Of a stretch of 64,000 nucleotides of DNA, positions 25,475 to 33,619 are shown piece by piece. This DNA is from Sungkyunkwania multivorans (GTDB lineage Bacteria > Bacteroidota > Bacteroidia > Flavobacteriales > Flavobacteriaceae). Position numbers and translations under genes: made by a program. Under the pieces are notes generated by a model, which made no database searches, was not told the origin of the DNA, and saw only the letters and a program-made list of their open reading frames with translations. The stretch is taken from the NCBI RefSeq assembly GCF_042675645.1, contig NZ_JBHTJH010000010.1:62001-126000 (forward strand), in the 5' to 3' direction. Every line of letters begins with the position of its first letter. Positions within the stretch are counted from its first letter, which is position 1.

Positions 25475-26834
25475 ATTCCTTATCTATTTCAACTTCAGAC
25501 AATAATTCTAGGATGCGATCTTCCACCTCTACTTCATGCCAAATGTCTTCTATGTTTGTCATTGCCATGATTTCTTCCATGATCTTGTTTTGCATATCTC
25601 CAACCGCCAAAGCCTCAGCATAGGGTCGATGAGAGAAGGTGACCCGCTCATACAAAGGCTCCCATTTGTCAGGATACTTACTTGCAAAATGCTTTTCGAT
25701 CTTCTTTTGCAACAAAAACTTTGGATCTGCGGTCTTCGCACTCATCTCAACAAAATTGCGATAACTTAATTCTGCAATGGCATCTGCATTAGGCTTTCGC
25801 AACCGCTGATACTCAGAAAAAATCGTTTCCCAATCATCATTATGCTGTTTCATCAGTTCATCCAGTTGGGTGATATCTTCAAAGCCTGCGTTCATCCCTT
25901 GGCCATAAAAAGGCACCACAGCATGAGCTGCATCTCCCACGAGCGCAACTTTATCCCAATAGGTCCATGGATAACACTTCATGGTGACCAAGGCACTCAT
26001 GGGGTTGTTCTTAAAATCTTCTAACAAGGTCGGCATCACGGGCACTGCACTTGGAAAATATTCTTTAAAGAATGCTTTGACCTGTTCATCGGTGATTAGT
26101 TTTTCGAAAGAGTGATCTCCCTCAAAAGGCATAAATAAAGTGCATGTGAAACTTCCATCTAAATTGGGAAGGGCAATGAGCATGAATTTTCCTCTTGGCC
26201 AAATATGTAATGAATTTTTGTTCAGCTTGTGCGTACCATCTTCATTTGGCGGGATGTGCAATTCTTTGTAGCCGGTATCTAGAAAATCCTGAGAATAGTC
26301 GAAACGGCTACGGCGCTGCATCTTATGCCGTATCCTAGAGAAGGCACCATCCGCACCAAAGACCATGTCAAACTTATATTCTTTCCACGCTCCCCTTTCG
26401 GTCTCCCCAGTAAAAATAGTTGCCTCGGGAAGGGAGACATCCCATACTTTTTCTTCAAAATAAAACTGGGCACCCTGTGCCTCTGCAAGATCGATCATTT
26501 TTCGATTAAGAATACCACGCGAGATCGAATAGATGGCCTCTCCTTCATCGCCATAATATTGGAAATACACAGGCTGACCTACCAGGTGTATGGCACGCTT
26601 CTCCATTGGAATGGCTATTTTTCGAACTTCATTCTCGATACCGGCATTCCGCATGGCCTTCCAACCACGGTCAGACATCGCTAAGTTGATCGAGCGTCCG
26701 CTAAATTCTATATTTCTGATATCCGGACGACGGTCAAACACTGAAACTTTGTGACCCGATTTGCGAAGATAGATCGCCAAAAGCGACCCTACGAGTCCGC
26801 TCCCGACGATAGCAATATTTTTAGATGCTTGCAT
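25473..26834 (-). CDS. kmo: Kynurenine 3-monooxygenase
   Basis: FAD- and NADPH-dependent hydroxylation of L-kynurenine to 3-hydroxykynurenine, a step of tryptophan catabolism and of de novo NAD synthesis. The 453 aa chain has the Rossmann GSGLVG near the N-terminus, FDRRPD, the mid-chain GADGAFSRIR, and the FAD-ribose motif GDAAHAVVPFYGQGMNAGFED typical of KMO. A C-terminal helical segment could associate with the membrane. kynU, the next enzyme, lies at 42.4 kb and not in the same operon. The preceding gene on this strand is a methyltransferase. Confidence 0.95.
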   Translation of the reverse strand: MQASKNIAIVGSGLVGSLLAIYLRKSGHKVSVFDRRPDIRNIEFSGRSINLAMSDRGWKAMRNAGIENEVRKIAIPMEKRAIHLVGQPVYFQYYGDEGEAIYSISRGILNRKMIDLAEAQGAQFYFEEKVWDVSLPEATIFTGETERGAWKEYKFDMVFGADGAFSRIRHKMQRRSRFDYSQDFLDTGYKELHIPPNEDGTHKLNKNSLHIWPRGKFMLIALPNLDGSFTCTLFMPFEGDHSFEKLITDEQVKAFFKEYFPSAVPVMPTLLEDFKNNPMSALVTMKCYPWTYWDKVALVGDAAHAVVPFYGQGMNAGFEDITQLDELMKQHNDDWETIFSEYQRLRKPNADAIAELSYRNFVEMSAKTADPKFLLQKKIEKHFASKYPDKWEPLYERVTFSHRPYAEALAVGDMQNKIMEEIMAMTNIEDIWHEVEVEDRILELLSEVEIDKE

Positions 26835-26875
26835 GTCTTGACTATTCGGCTAAAATACCAAAATTTTGGACTATT

Positions 26876-27676
26876 TTAAGGCTTGGTGGCCTTTATCGTG
26901 AATATCAACGGATACAATTTATCCTTTGTTACAAAGAGTTCATTTTCGGTGGCCACGAGATTTGGCAAAACATCGTAAGGCGAAGCTTCGTGCTCCTTCA
27001 AATATTCGATTTCCAGGCCAGCCTCGGTCAAGGCCGTAACGACTTCGCCTAGGCCATGATTCCAACCGTACTCTTTACTGGTCATCGGAGCTCGTTCGTC
27101 GGCATAGGTGCCCTCATATTCTTCATAGATCACCTCTTTTTGGTGATAGCCATATTTCAATTTTGGAGGTTCTTCCAAATAATCGAACATCCAAACAATG
27201 GGATGAAATTCAGCCATGAAAAATGTGCCGCCTGGCTTTAATCGCGATGCGATGATCTTGCCCCACGGCTTCAAATCGGGCAGCCATCCAATAACCCCAT
27301 AGCTGGTAAATACAATATCAAAAGCTTCGGAAATATGCTTGTTCACATCATAGGTATTGCAGCAAATAAAATGAGCATCCAACGCCAATTCGTCATTTAG
27401 CTGTTGGGCAAGTTTTATCGCCTTATCAGAAATGTCAATTCCTGTGCACCTCGCTCCCATTCTTGAGAAGCTTAGCGTATCCTGCCCAAAATGACATTGC
27501 AAGTGTAATAATGATTTTCCATTTACCTCTCCAAGGGCGTCTAACTCATACTTTTTTAATGAGGACCTTCCCTGTTTGAATGCATCCAGATCGTACATCT
27601 CGCTCGCTGCATGATGAGAAACTTTTTCATTCCAAGTCTCTCTATTGGTCTCAAAAAAATCGTTTATTTCTTCCAT
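26876..27676 (-). CDS. Class I SAM-dependent methyltransferase
   Basis: A 266 aa cytoplasmic protein with the Rossmann-type SAM site LLHLQCHFGQDTLSFSRMGA (about 56-75) and the acidic GIDISD at the end of strand 2 (about 78-83). The substrate is unknown. It lies upstream of kmo on the same strand with a 41-base gap, so the two may share a transcript; it is not a known step of the kynurenine route. Confidence 0.88.
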   Translation of the reverse strand: MEEINDFFETNRETWNEKVSHHAASEMYDLDAFKQGRSSLKKYELDALGEVNGKSLLHLQCHFGQDTLSFSRMGARCTGIDISDKAIKLAQQLNDELALDAHFICCNTYDVNKHISEAFDIVFTSYGVIGWLPDLKPWGKIIASRLKPGGTFFMAEFHPIVWMFDYLEEPPKLKYGYHQKEVIYEEYEGTYADERAPMTSKEYGWNHGLGEVVTALTEAGLEIEYLKEHEASPYDVLPNLVATENELFVTKDKLYPLIFTIKATKP

Positions 27677-27858
27677 AGTTTGATGAGAAATGTTAAATAT
27701 AAGCTAAGTTTTGCTCAATCGTGTAAGTAATGTCATCTGGTCGCCACTAGTATCTCGTAATTATTATAATCCCGCTTTACGCGTCCATATATATTTTACT
27801 CGGCCCTTTGTGTAGTTACAAAGGGTTTTTTCTTCATATTTTTGATCAAAGTTAACTG

Positions 27859-28686
27859 ATGACAAAAAAATTCTCTGAATTTTCTACCGGCGCACTGCTG
27901 CTGCTTTCTACAGAATCGATCTTAGAAAATCACTCCACATCCAAACCTTTAGGTCTTTACACCTTTATCTGGGTAAAAGACGATCCGATAACCATGGTGG
28001 TGGATAGTGTTCCTATGACGATAAGACCGAATCAGATCATTTCGTTGACACCGCTGCAACAGTTTCAATTTCTTGAAGGGGAAAGGGCTATCGTATATCA
28101 GTTCAACAGAGAATTCTATTGTATCAAAGATCATGATCAAGAAGTTGGCTGTGTCGGACTTTTATTCTTTGGCAATCATACGAATCCTATCATTGACCTT
28201 GATAAAGACGAACAGCGAAAGTTTGAGATGTTGCATCAGATCTTTTTAGAGGAGATCGATACCAAAGATACGATTCAGGCAGAAATGCTTCGCATGCTTT
28301 TGGCACGATTCATAATCAAGACGACCAGAATTCTCAAGACTTCTACGGGGATAGAAGAAAAACAGCATAGGAAGCTGGACCTTTACCGAAGTTTTAATCT
28401 TTTGGTCGAAAGTCATTTCAAAGAGAATCATTCTGTAAATTTCTATGCCGAAAAGCTATTCAAATCTCCTAAGACCTTATCTAACAGTTTCGCCAGCTAC
28501 AACACTACCCCTTTGCAAGTCATTCACCAACGAATAACACTTGAAGCGAAGCGTTTGCTTCATTACACCAATAAAACCGCAAAGGAGATCGCCTACGAAC
28601 TGGGTTTCGATGACGCTTCCCACTTGAGCAGGTTATTTAAGAAACAGACAGGGCAGTCACCTTCACAATTTCGAGCTTCAAAATAA
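27859..28686 (+). CDS. AraC-family transcriptional regulator
   Basis: A 275 aa regulator: an N-terminal cupin-like sensing half (about 15-130) and a C-terminal double helix-turn-helix (about 185-275) with YAEKLFKSPKTLSNSF and AKEIAYELGFDDASHLSRLFKKQTG. It precedes a pirin, a DoxX-like protein, an AhpD-like protein and a cupredoxin on the same strand, so it may control this apparent stress cluster. That is inference from position. Confidence 0.9.
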   Translation: MTKKFSEFSTGALLLLSTESILENHSTSKPLGLYTFIWVKDDPITMVVDSVPMTIRPNQIISLTPLQQFQFLEGERAIVYQFNREFYCIKDHDQEVGCVGLLFFGNHTNPIIDLDKDEQRKFEMLHQIFLEEIDTKDTIQAEMLRMLLARFIIKTTRILKTSTGIEEKQHRKLDLYRSFNLLVESHFKENHSVNFYAEKLFKSPKTLSNSFASYNTTPLQVIHQRITLEAKRLLHYTNKTAKEIAYELGFDDASHLSRLFKKQTGQSPSQFRASK

Positions 28687-28742
28687 TCGGTTAGACTTTT
28701 TTAGAACATACGACATCTTCGTATTTTTAAAAGAAAAAAGCG

Positions 28743-29633
28743 ATGTCCAATACAGATCTCATTATTGAAGAGCGCAGCCGTGATATCGGCGATTTTTTAG
28801 TTGGAAGATTAATACCGTTCAGAAAGAAGCGCATGGTCGGGCCTTTCATCTTTATCGACCATATGGGACCCTCTGAGATCGGTCCAGGACATTATCTTGA
28901 TGTTGACCAGCATCCTCACATTGGCTTGGCCACGCTTACCTATCTCTTGGAAGGAGAGATCATGCACGAAGATAGTCTAGGCACCAAGCAGAACATCACC
29001 CCTGGTTCTGTTAATTGGATGGTTGCAGGTAAAGGTTGTGCCCATACCGAACGTACTCCACAACACCTGCGAGATGGACGCACGATGACCATGCATGGTT
29101 ACCAGATCTGGGTGGCCTTGCCTAAGGCGCTAGAAGACACCAACCCAGAATTTCACCATATCGATGCGGATGCCTTGCCGCGCTGGAACGACGGAGATGC
29201 CTCATTTGCGTTGATCGCTGGAAAAGGCTTTGGCAAAGAATCGCCGGTCCCAGTACATTCTGAATTGTTTATGGTGGAGGTCACTACCTCATCCGCATAT
29301 GATTTCAAAGCAGAAGGATATTTGAAAGGCGAAATAGGGATCTGTATTGTAAGCGGAAGTATCGACGCCTGTGACGAGACCATCACCGAAGGAAATATGC
29401 TGGTAAGCAAGGCTGAAGATATCTGCAACATCACAATACAGCCCAACACCCATCTTTTACTCTTTGGTGGAGAAGCTTTTCCCGAGGAACGCCACATCTT
29501 CTGGAATTTTGTCGCCACTTCAAAAGAACAGATCGAAACTGCCAAGAGAAAATGGGAGGCATGGGATTGGCCTAAGGTAGCAGGTGATGCAACCTATGTT
29601 GCATTGCCAAAGCCACCACAATTAAAGAAATAG
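28743..29633 (+). CDS. Pirin family protein
   Basis: Bicupin of 296 aa. The N-terminal cupin has the iron-ligand pattern HPHIGLATLTYLLEGE followed by the GKGCAHTERT site, that is His-x-His plus His and Glu as in metal-binding pirins. The C-terminal cupin is more degenerate. Characterised bacterial pirins include quercetin dioxygenases and regulators of pyruvate metabolism or stress; the role here is unknown. It follows the AraC regulator after 56 bases. A second, shorter pirin lies at 41.7 kb. Confidence 0.92.
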   Translation: MSNTDLIIEERSRDIGDFLVGRLIPFRKKRMVGPFIFIDHMGPSEIGPGHYLDVDQHPHIGLATLTYLLEGEIMHEDSLGTKQNITPGSVNWMVAGKGCAHTERTPQHLRDGRTMTMHGYQIWVALPKALEDTNPEFHHIDADALPRWNDGDASFALIAGKGFGKESPVPVHSELFMVEVTTSSAYDFKAEGYLKGEIGICIVSGSIDACDETITEGNMLVSKAEDICNITIQPNTHLLLFGGEAFPEERHIFWNFVATSKEQIETAKRKWEAWDWPKVAGDATYVALPKPPQLKK

Positions 29634-29722
29634 TTCGTAAGCATACATCAAATTGCTTAAATAGCACTTTTTGTAAGGAAGTGACACAAAATGCTACTTT
29701 TAAGTAAATCAAAACCAACCTT

Positions 29723-30115
29723 ATGAAAAAATACCTTCCATTGATCTTACGTATCGCCGTAGCGGTGATCCTGATCCAGACCTTACGATTCAAATTTACC
29801 GCACACCCTGATAGTATTTACATTTTTGAGACGGTCGGTCTCGAACCTATTGGCCGTATTGGTATTGGTATTGCCGAGTTGATCGCGGGTATCCTAATTT
29901 TGATTCCTCGAACGGCATGGCTTGGAGCCACCTTGACCTTAGGGATTATAGGCGGGGCCATTATGATGCACCTTACCCAATTGGGCATTGAGGTAAGAGG
30001 TGATGGTGGCGTCTTGTTTGCCACTGCGATTGTTACTTTTACATTGAGCGCCATTATTCTTTGGTTCTACCGGGCCGATATCCCTATCCTGGGGAAGCGT
30101 TTGGCGGCCAGTTAA
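29723..30115 (+). CDS. DoxX-like small membrane protein
   Basis: A 130 aa protein with four hydrophobic helices (about 6-22, 42-62, 66-84 and 98-118) and the DoxX-type features R-x(2)-FK near helix 1, GIAELIAGILILIPR, and a conserved hydrophilic loop. DoxX-family proteins act with oxidoreductases or in redox stress in other bacteria. It stands between the pirin and AhpD-like genes. A terminator hairpin follows. Confidence 0.8.
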   Translation: MKKYLPLILRIAVAVILIQTLRFKFTAHPDSIYIFETVGLEPIGRIGIGIAELIAGILILIPRTAWLGATLTLGIIGGAIMMHLTQLGIEVRGDGGVLFATAIVTFTLSAIILWFYRADIPILGKRLAAS

Positions 30116-30152
30116 AGAAGATACGGAACATCATAAGATATTTAAATTAGTT

Positions 30153-30180
30153 GAGGCTTTCTAACCAGAAAGCCTCTGTT
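30153..30180 (+). terminator. Terminator hairpin after the DoxX-like gene
   Basis: A perfect 10-bp stem GAGGCTTTCT (30153-30162) / AGAAAGCCTC (30167-30176) has an AACC loop. The tail is T-rich but interrupted. Confidence 0.7.
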
Positions 30181-30340
30181 GTTCTTAGAAAAGCTATGAA
30201 TAGAAAAATGAAAATCTTCCATCTTGAGAAGCTCATCGATGTTTAAAAGGACTACGAATCAATTAATTTTCCCAGGATTTCATTAATTAACAGGACCTTA
30301 ACGTGCTATCAATACAACTTTTTTTAATTTGAAAATAAAA

Positions 30341-30487
30341 ATGCATAAAAAAGAACCCAACAAAGATGTCACCTTGGCCGATATGCACGACGATGGTGTA
30401 CATTTCACCGAAAACTTACTGGCCAAAAAAGAACGTAAAGAACGCGAAAAGGAGAAGATCGAACGAATGAAAAAGGACCAGGAATAG
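30341..30487 (+). CDS. Small highly charged protein (48 aa), hypothetical
   Basis: An ATG at 30341 opens a 48-codon frame: an N-terminal part with VTLADMHDDGVHFTENL, then a Lys/Glu/Arg-rich helix (about 28-48) rich in EKE and KER patterns. There is no membrane segment. Composition and open frame look protein-like, but I recognise no family. It is alone between a terminator and a structured stretch without genes. Confidence 0.5.
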   Translation: MHKKEPNKDVTLADMHDDGVHFTENLLAKKERKEREKEKIERMKKDQE

Positions 30488-30892
30488 CCATATCCGACCT
30501 TCTTACTTCTTTTATAAGGTCAAATCGACTATACCGATCTAGCCAGGCACTGTTCAGGATGATCTCTGCACGTGGTTTTGGAAACGTTTTCTATAATCCT
30601 CGTAATTCTCGAGGAAATTGATAATCGGATATAGTTATTTATGATCACTTCGATATAACGAAGTGAAAATGATGCCTGTTTTTTATTTTTTCGGTAAGAA
30701 TTGACCTCATCATTTTCAAATGGGCCGAGTGTATCCGTATGCTCATTCTTTACGTCTTTTCATTCGACCTACCTTTTCTAACCTATACATATCCATATAG
30801 CAAAGCGCTTCAACTGATATTATTGTTCAGTCAATAATCCATCACCTTCACTCACACCTTCTACCGAGTATTAGACCTAAATCATTTATTTA
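30488..30892. other. Gene-poor stretch with several potential RNA hairpins
   Basis: No convincing ORF. Stems seen: 30597-30602/30610-30615 (6 bp), 30645-30652/30659-30666 (8 bp perfect, TCACTTCG), 30664-30674/30708-30718 (11 bp perfect, TGAAAATGATG) and 30819-30825/30832-30838 (7 bp). The second and third overlap by 3 bases and would compete, as in an attenuator or a switching RNA. Whether any of it is transcribed is unknown. Confidence 0.35.
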
Positions 30893-30958
30893 AGGAAAAA
30901 TTGACAAGTTCTCGGGAATTCTTCACCTTTTAGAGCGCCCTTCTATGCCGCATCTTTG
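30893..30958 (+). promoter_or_regulatory. Promoter region P1 with upstream box
   Basis: AGGAAAAATTGACAA (30893-30907), then exactly 43 bases, then CATCTTTG (30951-30958, a -7-like element) directly followed by TACC. It sits 26 bases before the start of the 52 aa ORF. The same box and spacing recur at 31142-31207. Confidence 0.55.
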
Positions 30959-30984
30959 TACCATCAAATTTAAACAAGTACGAG

Positions 30985-31143
30985 ATGAACAAATCAATTT
31001 TCAATTTAATAGACATCTTCCGAAGAGGAAAGCAAAGGGTAATGACCACCCTTAACACTGAAAGCCATTGTGAGCAAAAGGCTCACCATGACTTCTATTG
31101 TGACGTAGAGAAGCCCTTTGTAACAAGCAGTAAATCAATTTAG
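30985..31143 (+). CDS. Small hypothetical protein (52 aa)
   Basis: ATG at 30985 to TAG at 31143. The N-terminus is basic and partly amphipathic (NLIDIFRRGKQR). The middle has a Cys/His cluster, SHCEQKAHHDFYC, that could bind a metal. It has its own promoter-like region P1, and the second copy of the upstream box straddles its stop codon. I recognise no family. The promoter match with the next gene suggests the two are expressed together. Confidence 0.5.
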   Translation: MNKSIFNLIDIFRRGKQRVMTTLNTESHCEQKAHHDFYCDVEKPFVTSSKSI

Positions 31144-31207
31144 GAAAAATTGACAATAATAAAGGAAGATTCATCATGGATTCCTTTACAAGTACCACGG
31201 ATATTTG
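31142..31207 (+). promoter_or_regulatory. Promoter region P2 with the same upstream box
   Basis: AGGAAAAATTGACAA (31142-31156), 43 bases, then GATATTTG (31200-31207) followed by TACC. It precedes the AhpD-like gene with a leader of about 90 bases. Box, spacing and TTTGTACC match P1, while the bases between are mostly different. Confidence 0.55.
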
Positions 31208-31299
31208 TACCTGAAATTTTAATCAACATTTTTTAATCATTATAAACCTTTCATATCTCTCGACAAGCTCGGGATGACATTGAAACAAAAAACAAAATT

Positions 31300-31848
31300 A
31301 TGAGCACATTCAAAGTACCAACCAGAAAAGAAGTGAGCACAAACAATCAAGCGATATTTGACAACCTTCAAAGTAAATTAGGTTTCGTACCTAACTTATA
31401 TGCAACATATGCCTATTCGGACAACGCCTTGAGCAACTACCTTACATTTTCGGGCGCCAAAACTTCGCTTTCAGCCAAAGAAAAGGAAGTAGTAAATCTA
31501 GCCGTAAGCCAAGTGAACAATTGTATCTATTGTTTGTCCGCGCACACCGCCATAGGAAAGATGAACGGTTTTAGTGATGCGGAGATCTTAGAGCTAAGGT
31601 CAGGAAACGCCTCTTTTGACCATAAATTGGATGCGTTGGCACGTCTATCAAAGAACATCACTGAAAACAGAGGGCGTACTGAGGCGGATGTCTTAGACAA
31701 CTTCTTCGCTGCGGGATACACTAAAGAGAATTTGATCGATACCATCGCCTTGGTCGGAGATAAGACCATCTCTAATTATATTCATAGCACAACACAAGTT
31801 CCTGTAGACTTTCCAGTGGCGCAGCCTTTGGAAGCTGAATTAGTATAA
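31300..31848 (+). CDS. Carboxymuconolactone decarboxylase family protein (AhpD-like)
   Basis: A 182 aa all-helical protein of the CMD/AhpD superfamily. The redox motif Cys75-x-x-Cys78-x(3)-His82 (CIYCLSAHT) is complete, as in peroxidase-associated AhpD and the uncharacterised peroxidase-related enzymes (YciW/PA2217 type). It probably reduces or scavenges peroxides or reactive nitrogen species. It lies behind promoter region P2 and before a cupredoxin-like gene. Confidence 0.92.
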   Translation: MSTFKVPTRKEVSTNNQAIFDNLQSKLGFVPNLYATYAYSDNALSNYLTFSGAKTSLSAKEKEVVNLAVSQVNNCIYCLSAHTAIGKMNGFSDAEILELRSGNASFDHKLDALARLSKNITENRGRTEADVLDNFFAAGYTKENLIDTIALVGDKTISNYIHSTTQVPVDFPVAQPLEAELV

Positions 31849-31998
31849 TTTTCAATCCAGACCTGTCGGGTTTTGAAATCTGATGGGTCTTTAGTAAAAT
31901 CCTTATAAATAATAACAATAGACTCCAGTTTCTCTGCATGTCCGGTAAGCGGGCGCAGTAAATCGAAGATTCAACGGAGTTAATCACAAAAAGAACTT

Positions 31999-32388
31999 AT
32001 GAAAAATATAATCACATTATTAGCATTGGTCATCGGAATGGTATTTACAGGAAATGCCCAAGAAATGACTAAAGAAAAGGCAACCAATACTATTGCATTG
32101 GAGCAGACAAAAGGTGAATTCACCCAAAAGCAACTCACCGTAAAAGAAGGCACGTATGTCTTCGAGATCTCTAATAACGGGGTTGGACATGATGTCGGAT
32201 TTGTCTTGGTAAAAAAAGGGCAGGATATAAGCAATCCTGCGAACCACATCAAAACGGCTTATGTGACCAAAGCAGTTGCTACAGGAAGCACGCAGGCTTC
32301 GCAACCCACAAAATTGATAAAAGGAGAATACGTATACTTCTGTCCGTTAAATCCAACATCGACAGACAATACCTTGACCGTAAAATAG
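31999..32388 (+). CDS. Secreted cupredoxin-like protein with incomplete copper site
   Basis: A 129 aa exported protein: signal peptide to about residue 20 (GNAQ), then a cupredoxin beta-barrel with VKEGTYVFEISNNGVGHDVGF and the closing strand GEYVYFCPLNPT. His64 and Cys115 occupy two of the type 1 copper ligand positions. The second His and the Met expected five to ten residues after the Cys are missing (PLNPTSTDNT). It may bind copper differently or not at all. It sits 150 bases after the AhpD-like gene and ends at a strong terminator. Confidence 0.82.
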   Translation: MKNIITLLALVIGMVFTGNAQEMTKEKATNTIALEQTKGEFTQKQLTVKEGTYVFEISNNGVGHDVGFVLVKKGQDISNPANHIKTAYVTKAVATGSTQASQPTKLIKGEYVYFCPLNPTSTDNTLTVK

Positions 32389-32439
32389 ATCTAGTTGAGG
32401 GAGATATGATCATATCCCCTACCTAATTCTCACTACTTT

Positions 32440-32475
32440 GAAAGGGGATGCTCATAAAAACGAGCATCCCCTTTC
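32440..32475. terminator. Strong bidirectional terminator
   Basis: A perfect 14-bp stem, 32440-32453 with 32462-32475 (GAAAGGGGATGCTC and its complement), around an 8-base loop lies between convergent genes. Confidence 0.9.
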
Positions 32476-32514
32476 ATTTCCTATTAAAAATCTATCCGAT
32501 TGAATAGTCTCCAA

Positions 32515-33357
32515 TTATTTAACGATCAGTTTTTTGGAGGTCATTATCCTATCTCCTATTGTCAGCGCATAGATGTACACGCCTGCTTTAAAGGTATTCG
32601 TAGGGATATCGACTTCCCCTTCAAAAGATGGATGTACTATCCTTTGCCATATCAGCGTTCCATTTGCGTTGAAAACTTTTAAAGCGATATTTTTGGCTTC
32701 CAAAGGAGTTCTATACTGGATCTTCGTACTATTTTCAGCAGGATTCGGCCTGTTCTGCTCCAAAAAATAACCCTCAGTTGCTTCGATCGTGTTGGTTTTA
32801 CCTAAAGCGATGATCTGCTCTTCCAGCCTTCGTACTCTTTCTTCGACTTCTGCGAGTTGTGCCTCTTTCTCTAATAGCTGTTCGTTTAGTTCTTTCGTTG
32901 CTTCGATAAGAATAGGTATGATTCCGATATAATTGACCGAGTAAATTCCTTGTCCATCTTCGAACACCAATTCGGGAAGCACTTTCTTAACATCCTGCGC
33001 AATCAAGCCGATATTGAGTCCTTCAGGAAAGGACTCTCCTTCTCTTTGCTGGGACCTATCAAACATATACGTCACACCTTGTAATTCATTGATCATAGTT
33101 AAAGCAGAAGCAATATCCTTTATATCCTTTTTGAATCTTTTATCGGATGTTGTGCTAAGGGAATAGCACCTAAAGGAACCTTTAACATCGAGTTTGTAAT
33201 ATGGATAACCTCCGATGCCAACATTTCCATATCGAAATATGCTATTGGTGATGCTGCTCGATTGATATCGCCATTGGGCAGAAAGGATATTCGTATTCAA
33301 GAAAAAAAAGAAAATGATGATCAAAAAGAGGATAGATTGGCGATTGGTAGTTTTCAT
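32515..33357 (-). CDS. Secreted S74-chaperone/coiled-coil protein with T9SS sorting domain
   Basis: A 280 aa exported protein: signal peptide (about 1-28, ending SAQ), then a peptidase S74/tail-fibre-type segment (SDKRFKKDIKDI ... LNIGLIAQDVKKVLPEL, about 70-140), a coiled coil (about 160-185, Glu/Leu rich), and a type A T9SS C-terminal domain starting at EQNRPNPAENSTKI and ending with ASKKLIVK-like strands (TSKKLIVK). The ATG at 33357 gives a clean signal peptide; the frame extends 38 codons further upstream without one. It probably forms a trimeric surface protein delivered by the type IX system. Confidence 0.88.
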   Translation of the reverse strand: MKTTNRQSILFLIIIFFFFLNTNILSAQWRYQSSSITNSIFRYGNVGIGGYPYYKLDVKGSFRCYSLSTTSDKRFKKDIKDIASALTMINELQGVTYMFDRSQQREGESFPEGLNIGLIAQDVKKVLPELVFEDGQGIYSVNYIGIIPILIEATKELNEQLLEKEAQLAEVEERVRRLEEQIIALGKTNTIEATEGYFLEQNRPNPAENSTKIQYRTPLEAKNIALKVFNANGTLIWQRIVHPSFEGEVDIPTNTFKAGVYIYALTIGDRIMTSKKLIVK

Positions 33358-33619
33358 TTTGTCAATTTTAATTTTTAAAAAGCCAAACCCGATATATTGA
33401 AATACTGGGCTTTGGCATACTTGAAAATGGCAAACAGCCACTTGTAAACATTTAAAACTCGTCTTAACCACCTTCGGTCTGCACCTCTTCAGATTGTGGT
33501 CTTTACTTATCCATTTCTGTCAACACCACATTCTTTTCAGCGTATCGACTTAGACATAAGTATATGGTCAAGACGAGCTTTAGTTATCAATAATTACTTT
33601 AACTCAAGGTATGCTGGTT

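Noticed and set aside
31250..31280. Sequence resembling a dispersed repeat (CTCGACAAGCTCGGGATGAC)
   Set aside because: It looks like a repeat fragment seen in other Bacteroidota, but there is no second copy here and no clear palindrome, so I do not list it.
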